Shown here: positions 45,601 through 54,779 of the stretch, in pieces
Layout: each line of letters begins with the position of its first letter
Position numbering within the stretch: the first letter of the stretch is position 1
Assembly: GCA_010093605.1 (NCBI GenBank)
Contig: MU004199.1
Location: 751,609 to 815,608, forward strand
Direction: 5' to 3'
DNA: 64,000 bases
Source: Lophium mytilinum
Taxonomy: Eukaryota > Ascomycota > Dothideomycetes > Mytilinidiales > Mytilinidiaceae
The notes under the pieces: model-generated
What the model saw: the letters and a program-made list of their open reading frames with translations, nothing else
Databases searched by the model: none
Told to the model about the DNA's origin: nothing
Program-made: the position numbers and the translations under genes

Positions 45601-45966
45601 ATCCTTCATATAGACATGGGTGTGATGGCCGCCCAGGGCATCTTCCCACTCCTCCTCTTCCTCGCTGCCGTCATCGTCGCCCGGCTGGTCATCGTTCTGC
45701 TTGCTCGAGCCAAGATGCGCTCCGTTTATCGCCACATCCTCAAACTCGTCGCTGCTCGCGTCGCTGAGCTCGGAGTCACTGTCTTCTTCCTCAATCAAGG
45801 CCTTCGTCTGTGACAGTGTCCGCTGCAGACTCGGTGTCGCGTCCAGCGTCTCAAACAGAGACTCTCTGGCTCGCAGGGCTCTCGATGGGGGCGCGGCGCG
45901 TTTCGCGGGCGGCGAGGGCTCAGGTTCGGGCTCGCGGAGGCGCTTTCGGGGAACGAGTGGAGGCAT
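42610..45966 (-). CDS. RAD4: DNA damage recognition protein Rad4/XPC
   Basis: Lesion sensor of global nucleotide excision repair, partner of Rad23 and centrin. Single-exon gene, 1,118 aa. The N-terminal ~150 residues are acidic and disordered with a basic start (VPRKRLREPEPEPSPPAKR). The Rad4 transglutaminase-like domain begins near residue 155 (RHVRMVTHCMHVQFLMFHNL) and includes RLVASLQPVGFGWS and, later, PTYWTEALSPTTHIPIAVSP. The beta-hairpin domains follow: BHD1 around 650 (VVRHFTSG; ACKTVESWHKEGREI), BHD2 (LYSKSQTDWIIPEPIKDGKI), BHD3 around 775 (VCKKLGVDFAEACTGFEFGR and PVLTGVVVAVDIEDMVIDAW). The C-terminal ~230 residues are disordered with Arg-Gly runs (GRGRGRGRG, twice), longer than in yeast. 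Codon-end composition alternates between C-rich and G-rich along the gene. Identification is certain. Confidence 0.97.
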   Translation of the reverse strand: MPPLVPRKRLREPEPEPSPPAKRAAPPSRALRARESLFETLDATPSLQRTLSQTKALIEEEDSDSELSDASSDEFEDVAINGAHLGSSKQNDDQPGDDDGSEEEEEWEDALGGHHTHVYMKDDDTAPEPSGDLELTLSAAPNASAFDSGTGKKGASKVQRHVRMVTHCMHVQFLMFHNLIRNAWTQDKEVQRILVKSLNKGAWEEIEIWWRNAAIQDGHLRVIEGGYPGKVEPAAEASKGKGKAKAGTSKGKAKDNKTPGRKSKEQDRNARDWGASSTRAEPNTPNLSSGDPLIRLLKYLASFWKQRYKITAPPLRKRGYLPPWALASEIDAWKRNPSNAANFGERVESLEAFREKAKKPGGSRDVGQQLFTALLRGIGIEARLVASLQPVGFGWSQGEEGKPKMDLDRPAQNGTPSKTPRTPTRNGKHTVQDDDSPLSDPPTDDDSPVEIIQSSKKKTIPSTPSRKSDLPHPTYWTEALSPTTHIPIAVSPLPLAIVAPASSAELLSNFYPRPATADKAKQVFCYLIAFSSDGTAKDVTTRYLPRHVWPGRTKGFRLPVEKVPIHNKRGKVVKYEHWDWFKSVLRPYARHPSFHTVWDEIEDAGDLVPATAAKPKGMDEDGGKETLAGYKNSSVYVLERHLRREEALLPDAKVVRHFTSGKGAKETTEPVYRRADVVACKTVESWHKEGREIKTGAQPLKFVPIRAVTVIRKREIAERELEEGEKVKQGLYSKSQTDWIIPEPIKDGKIPRNVFGNIDVYVPTMVPVGAVHIPLKGTARVCKKLGVDFAEACTGFEFGRQRAVPVLTGVVVAVDIEDMVIDAWEAEEVEKRKKEEAKREKMVLGLWKKFFLGLRIVERMKREYGDDYEIAPAGDQGRDAEKGEDEEEVADPEASQEQQLEGGFLRDDDEEEDPVPLGGGFIIEDDSPTTHVHRPRLATQQTPISLQSAHLPFSDKATSSIDQQSPKATTDATDEPENENENEATPLAPPKIQTPTRGRGRGRGRGRSVTASRPAKKPSEPKQASSTDSTEAEDTETSPSDSASDEESEFKATVPARPAPKRQAARKSQRAVRSHYFSHDSDEDTDNVGPASRAPAPRGRGRGRGRGRGNALKDRRAS

Positions 45967-46991
45967 CGGGCGCTGCGCAGGGCGCGGGAGCTGACTCTTC
46001 TATCTCTGCCTGGGGCGCGTTGAGGTTGTGCGGAGATTATGTTGTGGTGGTCGCATATGGCAACGGTGGGCAGTGCGGAGAATTAAATGAGGTTCTGTCC
46101 CGCGATGGCGGAAGCACGGGGCTGTCGCGTAGAGTGGTGACGCTGCCAAGGCCGGCCGGATCGATGTGCGTGCATGTCGGTCCACAGGGCTGAAGACAGA
46201 CAAGCTTCAACTTCGACCTCATCCGCCTTCACCGCCAGATGCAAGGGCTTGGGGGACGACAGCACAGGGACCCCCGCGGCCTGCTCGAAGCAGCCTGGAT
46301 CGACGCCTCAATATTGGTGCCAGGCCAGCTCCAACGCGAGCCAGCGCATGCAGTGCTGCTGGTGCTGGTGCCCGTTGAAACTGCTGTATGCCCGTTTCAC
46401 CCAGGCCACGGCGCCGGCAGTGGCATGAAGAGCTGGGTAGATGACGGCAGGTGGTGCCAGCTCAACCGGACGACGACAGCATCAATATATACGCAGCCTC
46501 GTCGGCCAGCCGTTCCAGCCTCCTGCCCAGCCACCATCGGTCGTCCTCTGGTCCCAAAGAGCCCCGCTCGCCAGCCCGCGACCCCAATTCTCGGGCGAAC
46601 CGGTGCCGCTCCTTGGTTGTGGAAAATCTGTTGGAAATCCGGCGCCGAGGCCGTGTCCGATTCGCTGAGGATTGCCCTTGACCGTGACCGCTAGCCACGT
46701 ACCTCCCAGACACACGTGGATGCGCGCTAGACTTGACGACATCAGCTGCGGCTACTCCTCCGGACTCGTCTGTGCTGTCACGGCTTGTCTGTGCAGTGAT
46801 AGCCAAAAAAAAAATGTTGACAAGCCTCGGACCCCCGATGACAGCCACGTCAGACTCATCCAGAATGCAGTCAATGCATTCACCCGCAGGACCGCCCTAT
46901 ATTTCGCTGTGGGCCACCTCGTACCTGCGTCCACCTTACGGTGCGTTTCTTTCAATCCTCTCTCTCCTCACTACCCCACTTTCCTCACACT
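45967..46991. other. Divergent intergenic region RAD4 / FAD oxidase
   Basis: 1.0 kb between opposite starts. Several overlapping GC-rich frames on both strands without domains. A pyrimidine-rich stretch directly precedes the oxidase ATG. A 9-10 base A-run at ~46805. No repeat or RNA gene recognised. Confidence 0.5.
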
Positions 46992-48798
46992 ATGTTTTTC
47001 CTCTGGGCGGTTCTCTGCGTTTTTGGCTTTGCCAATGCCTTGCCTCTACAGGTCACTCCCCGCGGCATCGATCTTCCAGTCTGCATTGTGGGCGCTGGGC
47101 CCGCTGGACTAGCTGCCGCGAAACGGCTCGAGTCCAAAGGACAGAAAGCCGTGATATTCGAAAAGCAGGTCGAGGTGGGCGGAAAGTGCCAGACCTACTA
47201 TGACAAGTGAGTACCTTTTTAATTTCACTTCATGAAAATCTTGAAGCTAGTAACGCCTTTTTGCTGTCAATTGGGAGATCGACATCTGCCCGCCAGCCAC
47301 AGTGGTACAAACCCCTGGTTGTGTAACAATGCTCGGAAATATATTGGATGTGTAGTTGCGACTTGTTATTATTGCGTCTGTTTTGGTCCTGCTCAAAGCG
47401 CCCCCGCATATTGCATTGGCTGAAATAATAGCATTGCTTGTGAGACCGACTGCTATTTACACCAGTCTTTATAATTACTATCTGAGCTCGGCTAACATAA
47501 TTTTCGTAGGGGCGGTTTCCATCCTCTCGGAGCATTGCTCTTCTCGAACGCAACGTACACAGAAACAGTCAAGATTGTCGATGCTGCAAACGTCCCAATA
47601 TACCCATTCTCCGCCCAAGGGGGAGGCCAGAATTGGGAGTACAACTGGACTACCGGAGCTACCATGCAAGATGCACCATTGTCAGTTCAATTCCAGGCTG
47701 CTCTCTCCGGCGAGATTGGAAAATACATTCAGCTATGGAATCAAGTCTTTGCACCTATCAGCGGAATTGGCTACAAAGTAAGGATTATAAGGCTGCATAC
47801 TCAAAAAGAAAGGACTAACTTTCCCACAGAAAGGTGTCCCCCACAACCTCACAGTGTCGACCGCCGACTGGCTTTCCACCAATGGCTTCCAGTATCTCCC
47901 CGCTCTTATCATCCCGGCCATGACTCCCTATGGCTACGGCGACTTCCGCCAAGTCCCCATTCTCTACATGCTGCAATACTTCACTCCCGACATCGTCCTC
48001 TTCTTTGCGGGCCAGCACACGGGATACCTGGTTGACTTCCACAACGTTTTCAAGAACTTCGCCGCCTCGCTCTCAACCACCGAAATCCACCTCAACACTA
48101 CAATTGAGTGGATCGATCGCTCTGGCTCCACCCCCGTCCTCCGCTATCATGATCCCCACCCGGAGACGTACCACAACCACACCGAACCCTGCCAACACCC
48201 TTCGCATACGAAGATCCAGGTCTGCTCCGCCTTGATTATGGCCTTTCCTCCGACTCTGGAAGCGCTCGAGGGCGCTCACCTTGACATTTCGACGGCAGAG
48301 CAGGCAGCGTTCGGCCCCGTGGGTGTGAACACGTACTATTCTGGCGCTGTCCGCACCCGTACTCCCTATGGCCTTGCCTTCAACATCGAGCAGCCCACTC
48401 CCTTCACTCCGCCAGACGCGGATGGCGAGCCCGTTACGGTCATCAAGCTCTCCCCATACTCGGATGTCGCAACGACGTGGAGCTGGGGAGCATACCGCGT
48501 GCCTCAGACTATCCAGCAAGCGAAAGAATTGCTGAAATGCACGCTCTCCAAATTCAACAAGGATCCCCGCAATGCTACCGATGTTGCTGTTCCCGTTACG
48601 GATGCGGACGTGGTGGGGTTCAGGAAGTGGGACTATTTCCCGCACTACGATACGGAGCAGCTGGTAGTTGGAGCTTACGACAAATTCAACGCCCTCCAGG
48701 GGAAGCAGAAAACATACTACGCATCTGGCCTGAACGGATTCGAAACGATCGAATTCGCAGTTCGTGCGGGGTACGACGTGGCAGACTCTATCTGCTAA
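46992..48798 (+). CDS. Secreted FAD-dependent oxidoreductase (flavin amine-oxidase-like)
   Basis: Exons 46992-47206, 47510-47777 and 47830-48798; 483 aa. The N-terminus MFFLWAVLCVFGFANA is a signal peptide. It is followed by the Rossmann FAD motif VCIVGAGPAGLAAAKRLESK with the acidic residue at the end of strand 2 (AVIFEKQVEVGGKC); GG-x-C is the usual second contact. The second exon begins GGFHPLGALLFS, and several N-glycosylation sequons (NATY, NWTT, NLTV, NTTI, NHTE, NATD) support secretion. The C-terminus carries the second FAD-binding element, TYYASGLNGFETIEFAVRAG. The product belongs to the NAD(P)/FAD-binding amine-oxidase-like group; the substrate is unknown. Intron 1 (303 nt) is much longer than the other introns in this gene (52 nt). 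Confidence 0.87.
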
Positions 48799-49367
48799 TT
48801 ACGAACAACGACGAACGACGAATTACTACTACCGACTAATGCACCAACAAAAAATGAGGATATCGATTGCCGATTTGCCTCTATCAACGAAAACAGAAAC
48901 AAAAACATGAAAAAAATATCAAAACGACGACGAGGAATGGACTGTAAGATACGAAAACTACGGACGAAGGCAATGCATCTGCACATACCTTTACGACATT
49001 GACGAGCGATGAACTTATATACCCTTCTTAACGACTCTCTTGGTTTTTACTGGGAGGCTGGCTGGGTGCCGGGAAATCTGCATTATATCATCATCACGGA
49101 GGCTGTTTGATAAAAGGACTCTTTAACCTGCCACATTTGGTAACGGAGGCTTTTTTGGACGGCTTGCGCGGTTGTGGGGATGCGGGGGATTCTGCATCTA
49201 GATTTTTTTTTGCATTTTGTGCATGCGGCATTTTGTGTTTCTGCGTGCGGTTACGGGCCTCACGGCGACTGGACTGAAGAGTGGTATATAGCTTTAATGG
49301 ATGAGGTTGAAAGTTTGGATGGAGGCTTTAAGGTTTTTAGCGTGATCTTTTGGAGCGTGTGACTGCT

Positions 49368-49392
49368 CCCCCCCCCCCCCCCCCCCCCCCCC
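49368..49392 (+). repeat. Poly-C homopolymer of 25 nt
   Basis: An unbroken run of 25 C. The exact length in the genome is uncertain because such runs are prone to sequencing and slippage error. Some 150 bp downstream (about 49528-49545) are three CCCTA units, a telomere-like but not exact motif. Confidence 0.95.
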
Positions 49393-49881
49393 ACGTAGCA
49401 CTACTAGATCTATAGATCCGTAGTCTATATACTACCTCTGAACCCCACTCCGACCCTTCTCAACCCCGTCACCACTAACCTCCCTAACTTCCCCGGGCCC
49501 CGTACTTCCTGTGTCCTCGTTCGTCCTACCCTACCCTACCCTGTCCCTCTACTCCTAAGGCTAGACCCTGCGACACTATCCTCGTACGTACTCCTCCTGC
49601 ACGCGTGTTCATCCGGTCGTGCTTCTGGAAACCTTGACGCAATTCATGCCCGTTGGCACCGTCCTAGCGTTCCCTGGCCCCTTGTTGCCGGTTCCGCGGT
49701 CGCTGGCCGACCTGCTACGTTGAGTGAAGCGTAGGGTTGGCGGGATGGAGGGAGGCGCTGGCGAGGGGTTGGGGCTGGGTTGGTAGATGTGGGGGTTAGG
49801 TGAGGGGAGAGGGAGGGGAGAGGTGGGCTGGGGGATGTGGGCTGGGGGATGTGGGTTGGAGGGTTGTAGGATGGTGCGGAG

Positions 49882-49990
49882 GGGAGTAATGGGAGTAATA
49901 GGAGTAATGGGAATAATATAGGAAATGTAGGAAATGTAGGAAATGTAGGAAATGTAGGAAATGTAGGAAATGTAGGAAATGTAGGAAATA
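49882..49990 (+). repeat. Two adjoining 9-bp minisatellites: GGGAGTAAT x4 and GGAAATGTA x7
   Basis: 49882-49917 holds four copies of GGGAGTAAT (two exact, two with one change). After a 3-bp ATA, 49921-49983 holds seven exact GGAAATGTA units and a partial one. The first unit is identical to the minisatellite in the GFA intron at 13381-13443, and the preceding bases (GTAGGATGG..GGAG) also resemble those before the GFA repeat. Confidence 0.95.
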
Positions 49991-50555
49991 GAAGTCAAAG
50001 GAGCTAGAAAGAGTAAGTACGTGGATGGTGAGGGTCAGCTCAGATTTTACTGTGTGGAACATGACATTGGTTTTGAATTATGGAAACCGAATAGGGCCAC
50101 CTTAGCTGTGGAATACTCTCGTGCCGGACTCATGGCTTGTCACCGTAAAGTCTAGGGTCTTCTTTTCCGCAAGCCTGAACGCCGAGAAACAAAGACGACT
50201 CATGTTCTGGGGCATGACATGCGAATGTAGTATGTGATTTCGGGCATAAGTGCCATGATGTATGAAGATAGATCGCATTGAACATGAGTTATTATTGAAG
50301 CGAATGAAAGTGTATATAATGTCAGCTTTTAGGGTTGAGATTGTAAAGATCTGTACGGAGTTGATACTAAGGGTCTACAATTCAGAGCTGGTGGAGGGCG
50401 TAGCCCGCAGTCAGTACAAACAAAATAGACACCCCTTGTCGTGAGACGGTTTTACGGAAATTTGAACGATTCCTGAACCTTGACTTCCCAGCTTCAATTG
50501 GGGTAAGAAATACCACTTCTTCAAGCTTCTTGGCCGCATGAAACAAGACCTTAGA

Positions 50556-52522
50556 TTAAATGATAGTAAACGTTTGGAATTCGAATGACAAAGCTGCTAT
50601 CACTGAGCTGTCCATGAAAGTTCCAAGTCCGAGCCTCCTGAAAGTGTTTGGCTTCTCTGGTACTTCTTGGAGTATCATATAGGATTGCCTGTCAGCGGCC
50701 CCAGGACGTATTGTCGATTTGTGACCCATGTAGAGAAGCTGCACGGGCAGTGCCCCTTTCTGATATGACTCCTTATCACAAATGAGATCATACCATAGAG
50801 TGTAGTCTGGACAGAAACCATCTTCTAATTCTGCGACGTTTTGTAATGCAACGCTGGGAAAGTCTTGTGCTGCACTCGATGCCCCCACAAGAAGAGCTAG
50901 TACCAGAGAACCGCGGAGAGTGATTGATGCGGCAGTCAGAGCTCCAGTGGTATCAATACCGGCACAGTGGACCTCAGTTGCGATAATCTGAAAGCACACT
51001 ATATCCCCTTGCCGAAAAGCGATTGGACTTTTTGTAGAAGCCCACGACCATGATGGCGCTCTCCAAACTACGGGTGCTCGGGCTGGAAGGAAGGGGTTAT
51101 ACCAGAATAAGTCCTTTTCGAGGCTGTCACTCCACAGTCCTGCATAGTACAATGGCCCAGCTCGTTGCTGTTGCATCTCTTTAGCCACCCCAGAAAGGGC
51201 AGGAAATATGTCGCTTTCAAAGGTAAGCTTTAAGGTCGAATACCTTTCGACCAGCTCGTGCCAGATGTTGACAAGATCTTGATAGGTTGCAGTTCCAGAT
51301 TGGGCGTATTGTATTTTTGGTGATGGGTCCCCGGACATCGTACACTGACACCGTGAGCTCGTCATACATTCCCAAACGAGCTCATGGGCATTGAAGTATA
51401 GTACGCGTGGCGACAGCAGCCGTTCCTGGAAGCACCACGCCCGAGATATGAGTGGATGTGATTCCACGTCTGCACTTGAGCCACGCCAACCCCAAGTATG
51501 CCACAACGGCGTCCGCATGAATATGCTGTCAGGTAGACGCGATTTTGAAAGGCCCAATACTTGAACTGAGTGGTGTTTCGTTAGAGTTTTTTTAAAAAGG
51601 CCTTCGGTATCATCTTTAGCCCATCCGGCAGCAAGCGTGAGGTAAGCACCTTGGTAAATCTGGCTCATGAGCGAAGACTCCCGCTGCCAATCATCTTCGG
51701 AGTCCTGGATGATACATATACTGTCGATCCAAAGATATCGAACATTCAAGCGCCGTGTGAAGAGGATTGAGTCCTGAAATGTCTTGGGCAATACATCCCA
51801 AGGAAGACCTTGCTTATTTCGCCCAAGTGTAGCTTTCGTCGTGAGACATTCGAGGTTGGCTTTGCCCCAGCAATGGCTCAAACATACATACCGGCCACTG
51901 TGTGAAGATGCTTCAGTTTCGACTAGTCTTATAGTGGTCGTTTCTTCGTGATCAAGGTCAAGTACTCTCGTGGGTATTTGCGTGTGCTGGTTGGATTTAC
52001 ACAGGTCGTGGTTCTGCACGCAGTCTCCAATCCAACCAAGAAACGTTTTAAAGCTGTCGTCTGAATCTAGCCTAGAAGGGACCGCTGGCGCAGGGAAGAA
52101 AGGGAACAGCTCTTGTGAGCTCGCTTCCGATAGTTATTGTACGATCTAGAGACGAGAAAAGCTAGGGGCATAATCGTACCTGGATCTAAGTGTATTTCCA
52201 ACGCTGTAAAATCATTATCCTCATTCTCGCGATGAACATAGAAGAAGCAACCTGTGTCCTGCCAATGCTGGTTCCAAGATAAGGACAGATGTTCTGGGTG
52301 GACAGATGAAGGCGTTGAAAGTTGAAGCAGTGCTCTATGAAGGACATTGCATATATCACATCCCTTCTTTCCCGCCTTCTCCAGCTCCTTGTAAGTAGCT
52401 TCGCCATGGACACCTATAATGTTCTCTGGTGAGATATTCATGCCTCCGCATACTGAGCATGTATGGTCATCTCTAGAGAAGCCAAATCGTTGTTTGATCT
52501 GCTGAAGAACTCGCGTTCTCAT
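50556..52522 (-). CDS. Heterokaryon-incompatibility (HET) domain protein
   Basis: Fungal protein with a HET domain, a module tied to allorecognition cell death. Exons 52522-52180 and 52123-50556 (intron 56 nt), 636 aa from the first in-frame ATG (MRTRVLQQIKQRFGF). The N-terminus has two Cys pairs (CSVCGG at 22-26 and GCDICNVLHRAL from 54), a common zinc-like lead in HET proteins. The HET domain: GRYVCLSHCWG at ~191-201, PWDVLPKTFQDSI, RYLWIDSICIIQDSEDDW at ~245-262, then MSQIYQGAYLTLAAGWA. Downstream landmarks are SRAWCFQERLLSPRVLYF and APSWSWAST, the usual second half of long HET proteins. The frame is open for 23 further codons upstream of the ATG and starts just after a TAG that could be a splice acceptor (GTGTCTAG), so an extra 5' exon is possible. 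No STAND or WD40 region is attached. Confidence 0.9.
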
Positions 52523-52741
52523 GTCGGACGATGACACCCCTAGGCCTGTCGCATCTGTGTGGTCTTCTGACCAAAACACAAGTTTGGGCACCGCGGATAT
52601 GAAATGCTCCGATTTCGATCTTGATCGCTAGACACCACCGTGAAGGGTAGCTCGGCCAGCAGGTGTTGAGTGACCCAAAACGCAGCCAAGTTTCCACTGC
52701 ATCGACCTTGGCAATGTGTTTGGAGGATTGAAGTTCCGTAG

Positions 52742-52858
52742 GTGCACCCCAAGCAGCGGTAGGAGAGTGTCCAAACTTATATCGTAGGACTGCAGCCTAG
52801 CTCAGGTGACGAAGTTTATTTTGTACGTTAACTGCTATACCCCGCTTTTTGGGCCCCC
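52742..52858 (+). mobile_element. Worn copy of a small MITE (same family as the one at 53.23 kb)
   Basis: The left end GTGCACCCCAAGCAGCGG, continuing to AGTGTCCAAACTT, aligns over about 38 bp with the ends of the element at 53230-53365. The right end, read on the minus strand, GGGGGCCCAAAAAGCGGGG, is a much-worn counterpart. No coding capacity. The right boundary is tentative. Confidence 0.55.
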
Positions 52859-53229
52859 TAAAGCTGTTGTAAGGTCGAGTTCGACCATTTTTCCCCCAAA
52901 TTATACTTCATCTCTCTAATCTCTTCCTACACGCTCTTGATCTCCGTTGCCCATTACAACGCGCTCAATACGAGAACTTCCTTGTTCTCCTTTTCCACGG
53001 TCTTAATGTACAAGCTCGCATAGGTGACATCGTTAGTTGCGAATCTTTGATATATTCAGGGGCGTTTCACTACTACGTGTTCCTACCCAAGCAACTACAA
53101 GCTTGCTCTTGATACGTAAGTCTTCCACGGAAAGGAGAGCTTCCAGAACCCCGCTCAGATTTCACGGCGTCGGGCTAAAGTCCCACTATATCAAAATGAA
53201 AATCGCGGAAAGTTATTTGAAACCTATGG

Positions 53230-53365
53230 GGATACCCCAAGCAGTGGTAAATTAGTGAACACCTTTCAATTGGCAATTACTCAGAGTCTATCTAATTCTG
53301 CAAAGCACTTGATCTGCAGCAACAGGCCAAGTATGCACACTTGTTCGCCACTGCTTGGGGTACCC
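53230..53365 (+). mobile_element. MITE, ~136 bp, with ~38-bp terminal inverted repeats
   Basis: The left end reads GGATACCCCAAGCAGTGGTA and the right end, on the minus strand, GGGTACCCCAAGCAGTGGCG. The match runs on with AAGTG and CA..CTT positions. No coding capacity. I could not settle a target-site duplication. The termini resemble those of Tc1/pogo-type elements only in a general way, so the superfamily stays open. Confidence 0.8.
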
Positions 53366-53616
53366 TGGCATGATTTCAAGAATGCAAAGCTGATGTCGAG
53401 TTTCAGGCAGTGCATATCGGGACTGCCTCTTGACCTACTGGCTACTGAGTCGCCAGGCCTCCTCTCACAGTGGTGACGGGTGAGTAAAGCTCGAGCTAAG
53501 CAGTGATGACTCCATTTGTCGAGACTTATTGACTGATACTATACAGCTATCAAGAGAAGACAAGCTCATCTACCCCTACTCACAGCACACTCTGACGCCC
53601 CCCAGCCCGCCATTCC

Positions 53617-54486
53617 TCACTCCATCTCCATCGCATCCCCACCCTCATCCGCCTGCTCCATACCTACACCAGGCACCGCATGCTTTGACCGCCCCAGATT
53701 CTCGAACGTCCGAATGATAGGATCCAAATCAGGATCCCTCGCCGCACCCACGCCCGCCGCCGTCGTCTCCTGCGAGGTCCCCTCGACCTCCATCTTCTCC
53801 GCGCTACCCACGTCTCCAAGAATCATCTTGAGCTGCTCCGTGCCGGCATTGATCGCCACGATCTCCTCCAACGTCAACCGCCGAGCACTCGCCGCCATCT
53901 CCTCCAACAGCGCACGCGCGGCCACAGTCGCGCCGTGCACGGCGCGCATGTGGTTGATGATGCCGCCCACGCCGCTCAAGTAGTAGAACTTCGACTTGCC
54001 CTGACGGCTCTTCTCGTAGGCGTTCGCGTGGCACGTCGGGCACGCCAGCTCAACATACTCCGCGCCCTTACCCGAGACTAGCTTAACGATCGTCGGAAAC
54101 TTAGCCGCGTCGTGGAGGAGCTTGGGGGCCTCTACAACCGCAGGAGGAGCAGGTTCCGTGGCCAGCGAGGGCGGGATTGTGGGATAGAAGCTAACGATGG
54201 CGCGGAAGCGGGCCTCTGCTGACGCGATGAAGGCCGCGTGGAGGGAGTTGCGCTGGAGGGTGAAGTTGAAGGTCTCCATCTTGGTGAGGGCACGGTTGGG
54301 GTCGGCGCGGAGGGCGGCGCCTTTCTTGAGATAGTCGTCGATGTGCTGCTCGAAGGCGCGCAGCTCGGTGGCATTGCTGGCGGCCTGCTGGTCTTGGAGG
54401 TCCTGGCGCAGCTTGTTGAAGTAGTCGGTGTGCGGCTGCTCCTCCCGCTCTGCTTTCAGCTTTGCGTATTGGTCCAGGAGCGACAT
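53617..54486 (-). CDS. Protein with C2H2-like zinc-binding motif, function unknown
   Basis: Single-exon gene, 289 aa from MSLLDQYAKLKAEREEQ. An in-frame ATG 62 codons further upstream gives a Pro/Thr-rich stretch that looks non-coding, so I prefer the internal start. The N-terminal half is helical and charged (KLRQDLQDQQAASNATEL, FEQHIDDYLKKGAALRADP). A central motif CPTCHANAYEKSRQGK, FYYLSGVGGIINHMRAVHG gives a Cys-X2-Cys and a His-X4-His separated by a long spacer, consistent with one zinc site. The rest is helical (LTLEEIVAINAGTEQLKMIL) and ends in an acidic tail (MEQADEGGDAMEME). I do not recognise the family. The motif and composition suggest a nuclear role, which is inference. Confidence 0.7.
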   Translation of the reverse strand: MSLLDQYAKLKAEREEQPHTDYFNKLRQDLQDQQAASNATELRAFEQHIDDYLKKGAALRADPNRALTKMETFNFTLQRNSLHAAFIASAEARFRAIVSFYPTIPPSLATEPAPPAVVEAPKLLHDAAKFPTIVKLVSGKGAEYVELACPTCHANAYEKSRQGKSKFYYLSGVGGIINHMRAVHGATVAARALLEEMAASARRLTLEEIVAINAGTEQLKMILGDVGSAEKMEVEGTSQETTAAGVGAARDPDLDPIIRTFENLGRSKHAVPGVGMEQADEGGDAMEME

Positions 54487-54779
54487 GATCGTACACGATG
54501 GAACTGATGAAGTGGTTAGGACTGAGTGATATGCAAGTAAGCGGTCGCAACAGCTTTGGGGTGGTGGTTGGCTGTTTGTGGTTGTGCGGGTTGGCGGAGG
54601 CGTGGTGACGGGACGTGACGGATGGCGGTGCTTCTCAGGACATTGTCTCGAGAATATGGATGCATTTGGCATTCACCGCAAGGGCATTGATGGTGTCTGA
54701 TTGGCCACGTAGCGATGGTCACGTGCTGGCCATACACTTAGAGCTCGACGGGTTTGCTGTTGGTCGGGGTAGGCTATCT

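Larger units (their letters stand above)
48799..50555. other. 1.8-kb low-complexity intergenic region
   Basis: Convergent region between the oxidase and the HET gene. It carries a 25-nt poly-C run, CCCTA-like repeats and two adjoining 9-bp minisatellites (all listed). Between 49.73 and 49.88 kb the + strand is strongly G-rich. Minus-strand open frames through the minisatellite (runs of ISY or FLH) are repeat translations, not genes. Confidence 0.6.
52523..53616. other. Intergenic upstream of the HET gene, with two small MITE copies
   Basis: 1.1 kb between the HET start and the 3' end of the zinc-finger-like gene, both on the minus strand. Apart from the MITE copies (listed) no gene or RNA is apparent. 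Confidence 0.55.

Noticed and set aside
49609-50062. Minus-strand frames of ISY and FLH repeats
   Set aside because: These are translations of the 9-bp minisatellite, not proteins.
54487-54672. Upstream ATG of the zinc-finger-like gene (62 extra codons)
   Set aside because: The extension is Pro/Thr-rich and resembles a leader; the sequence becomes protein-like only from MSLLDQYAKL.
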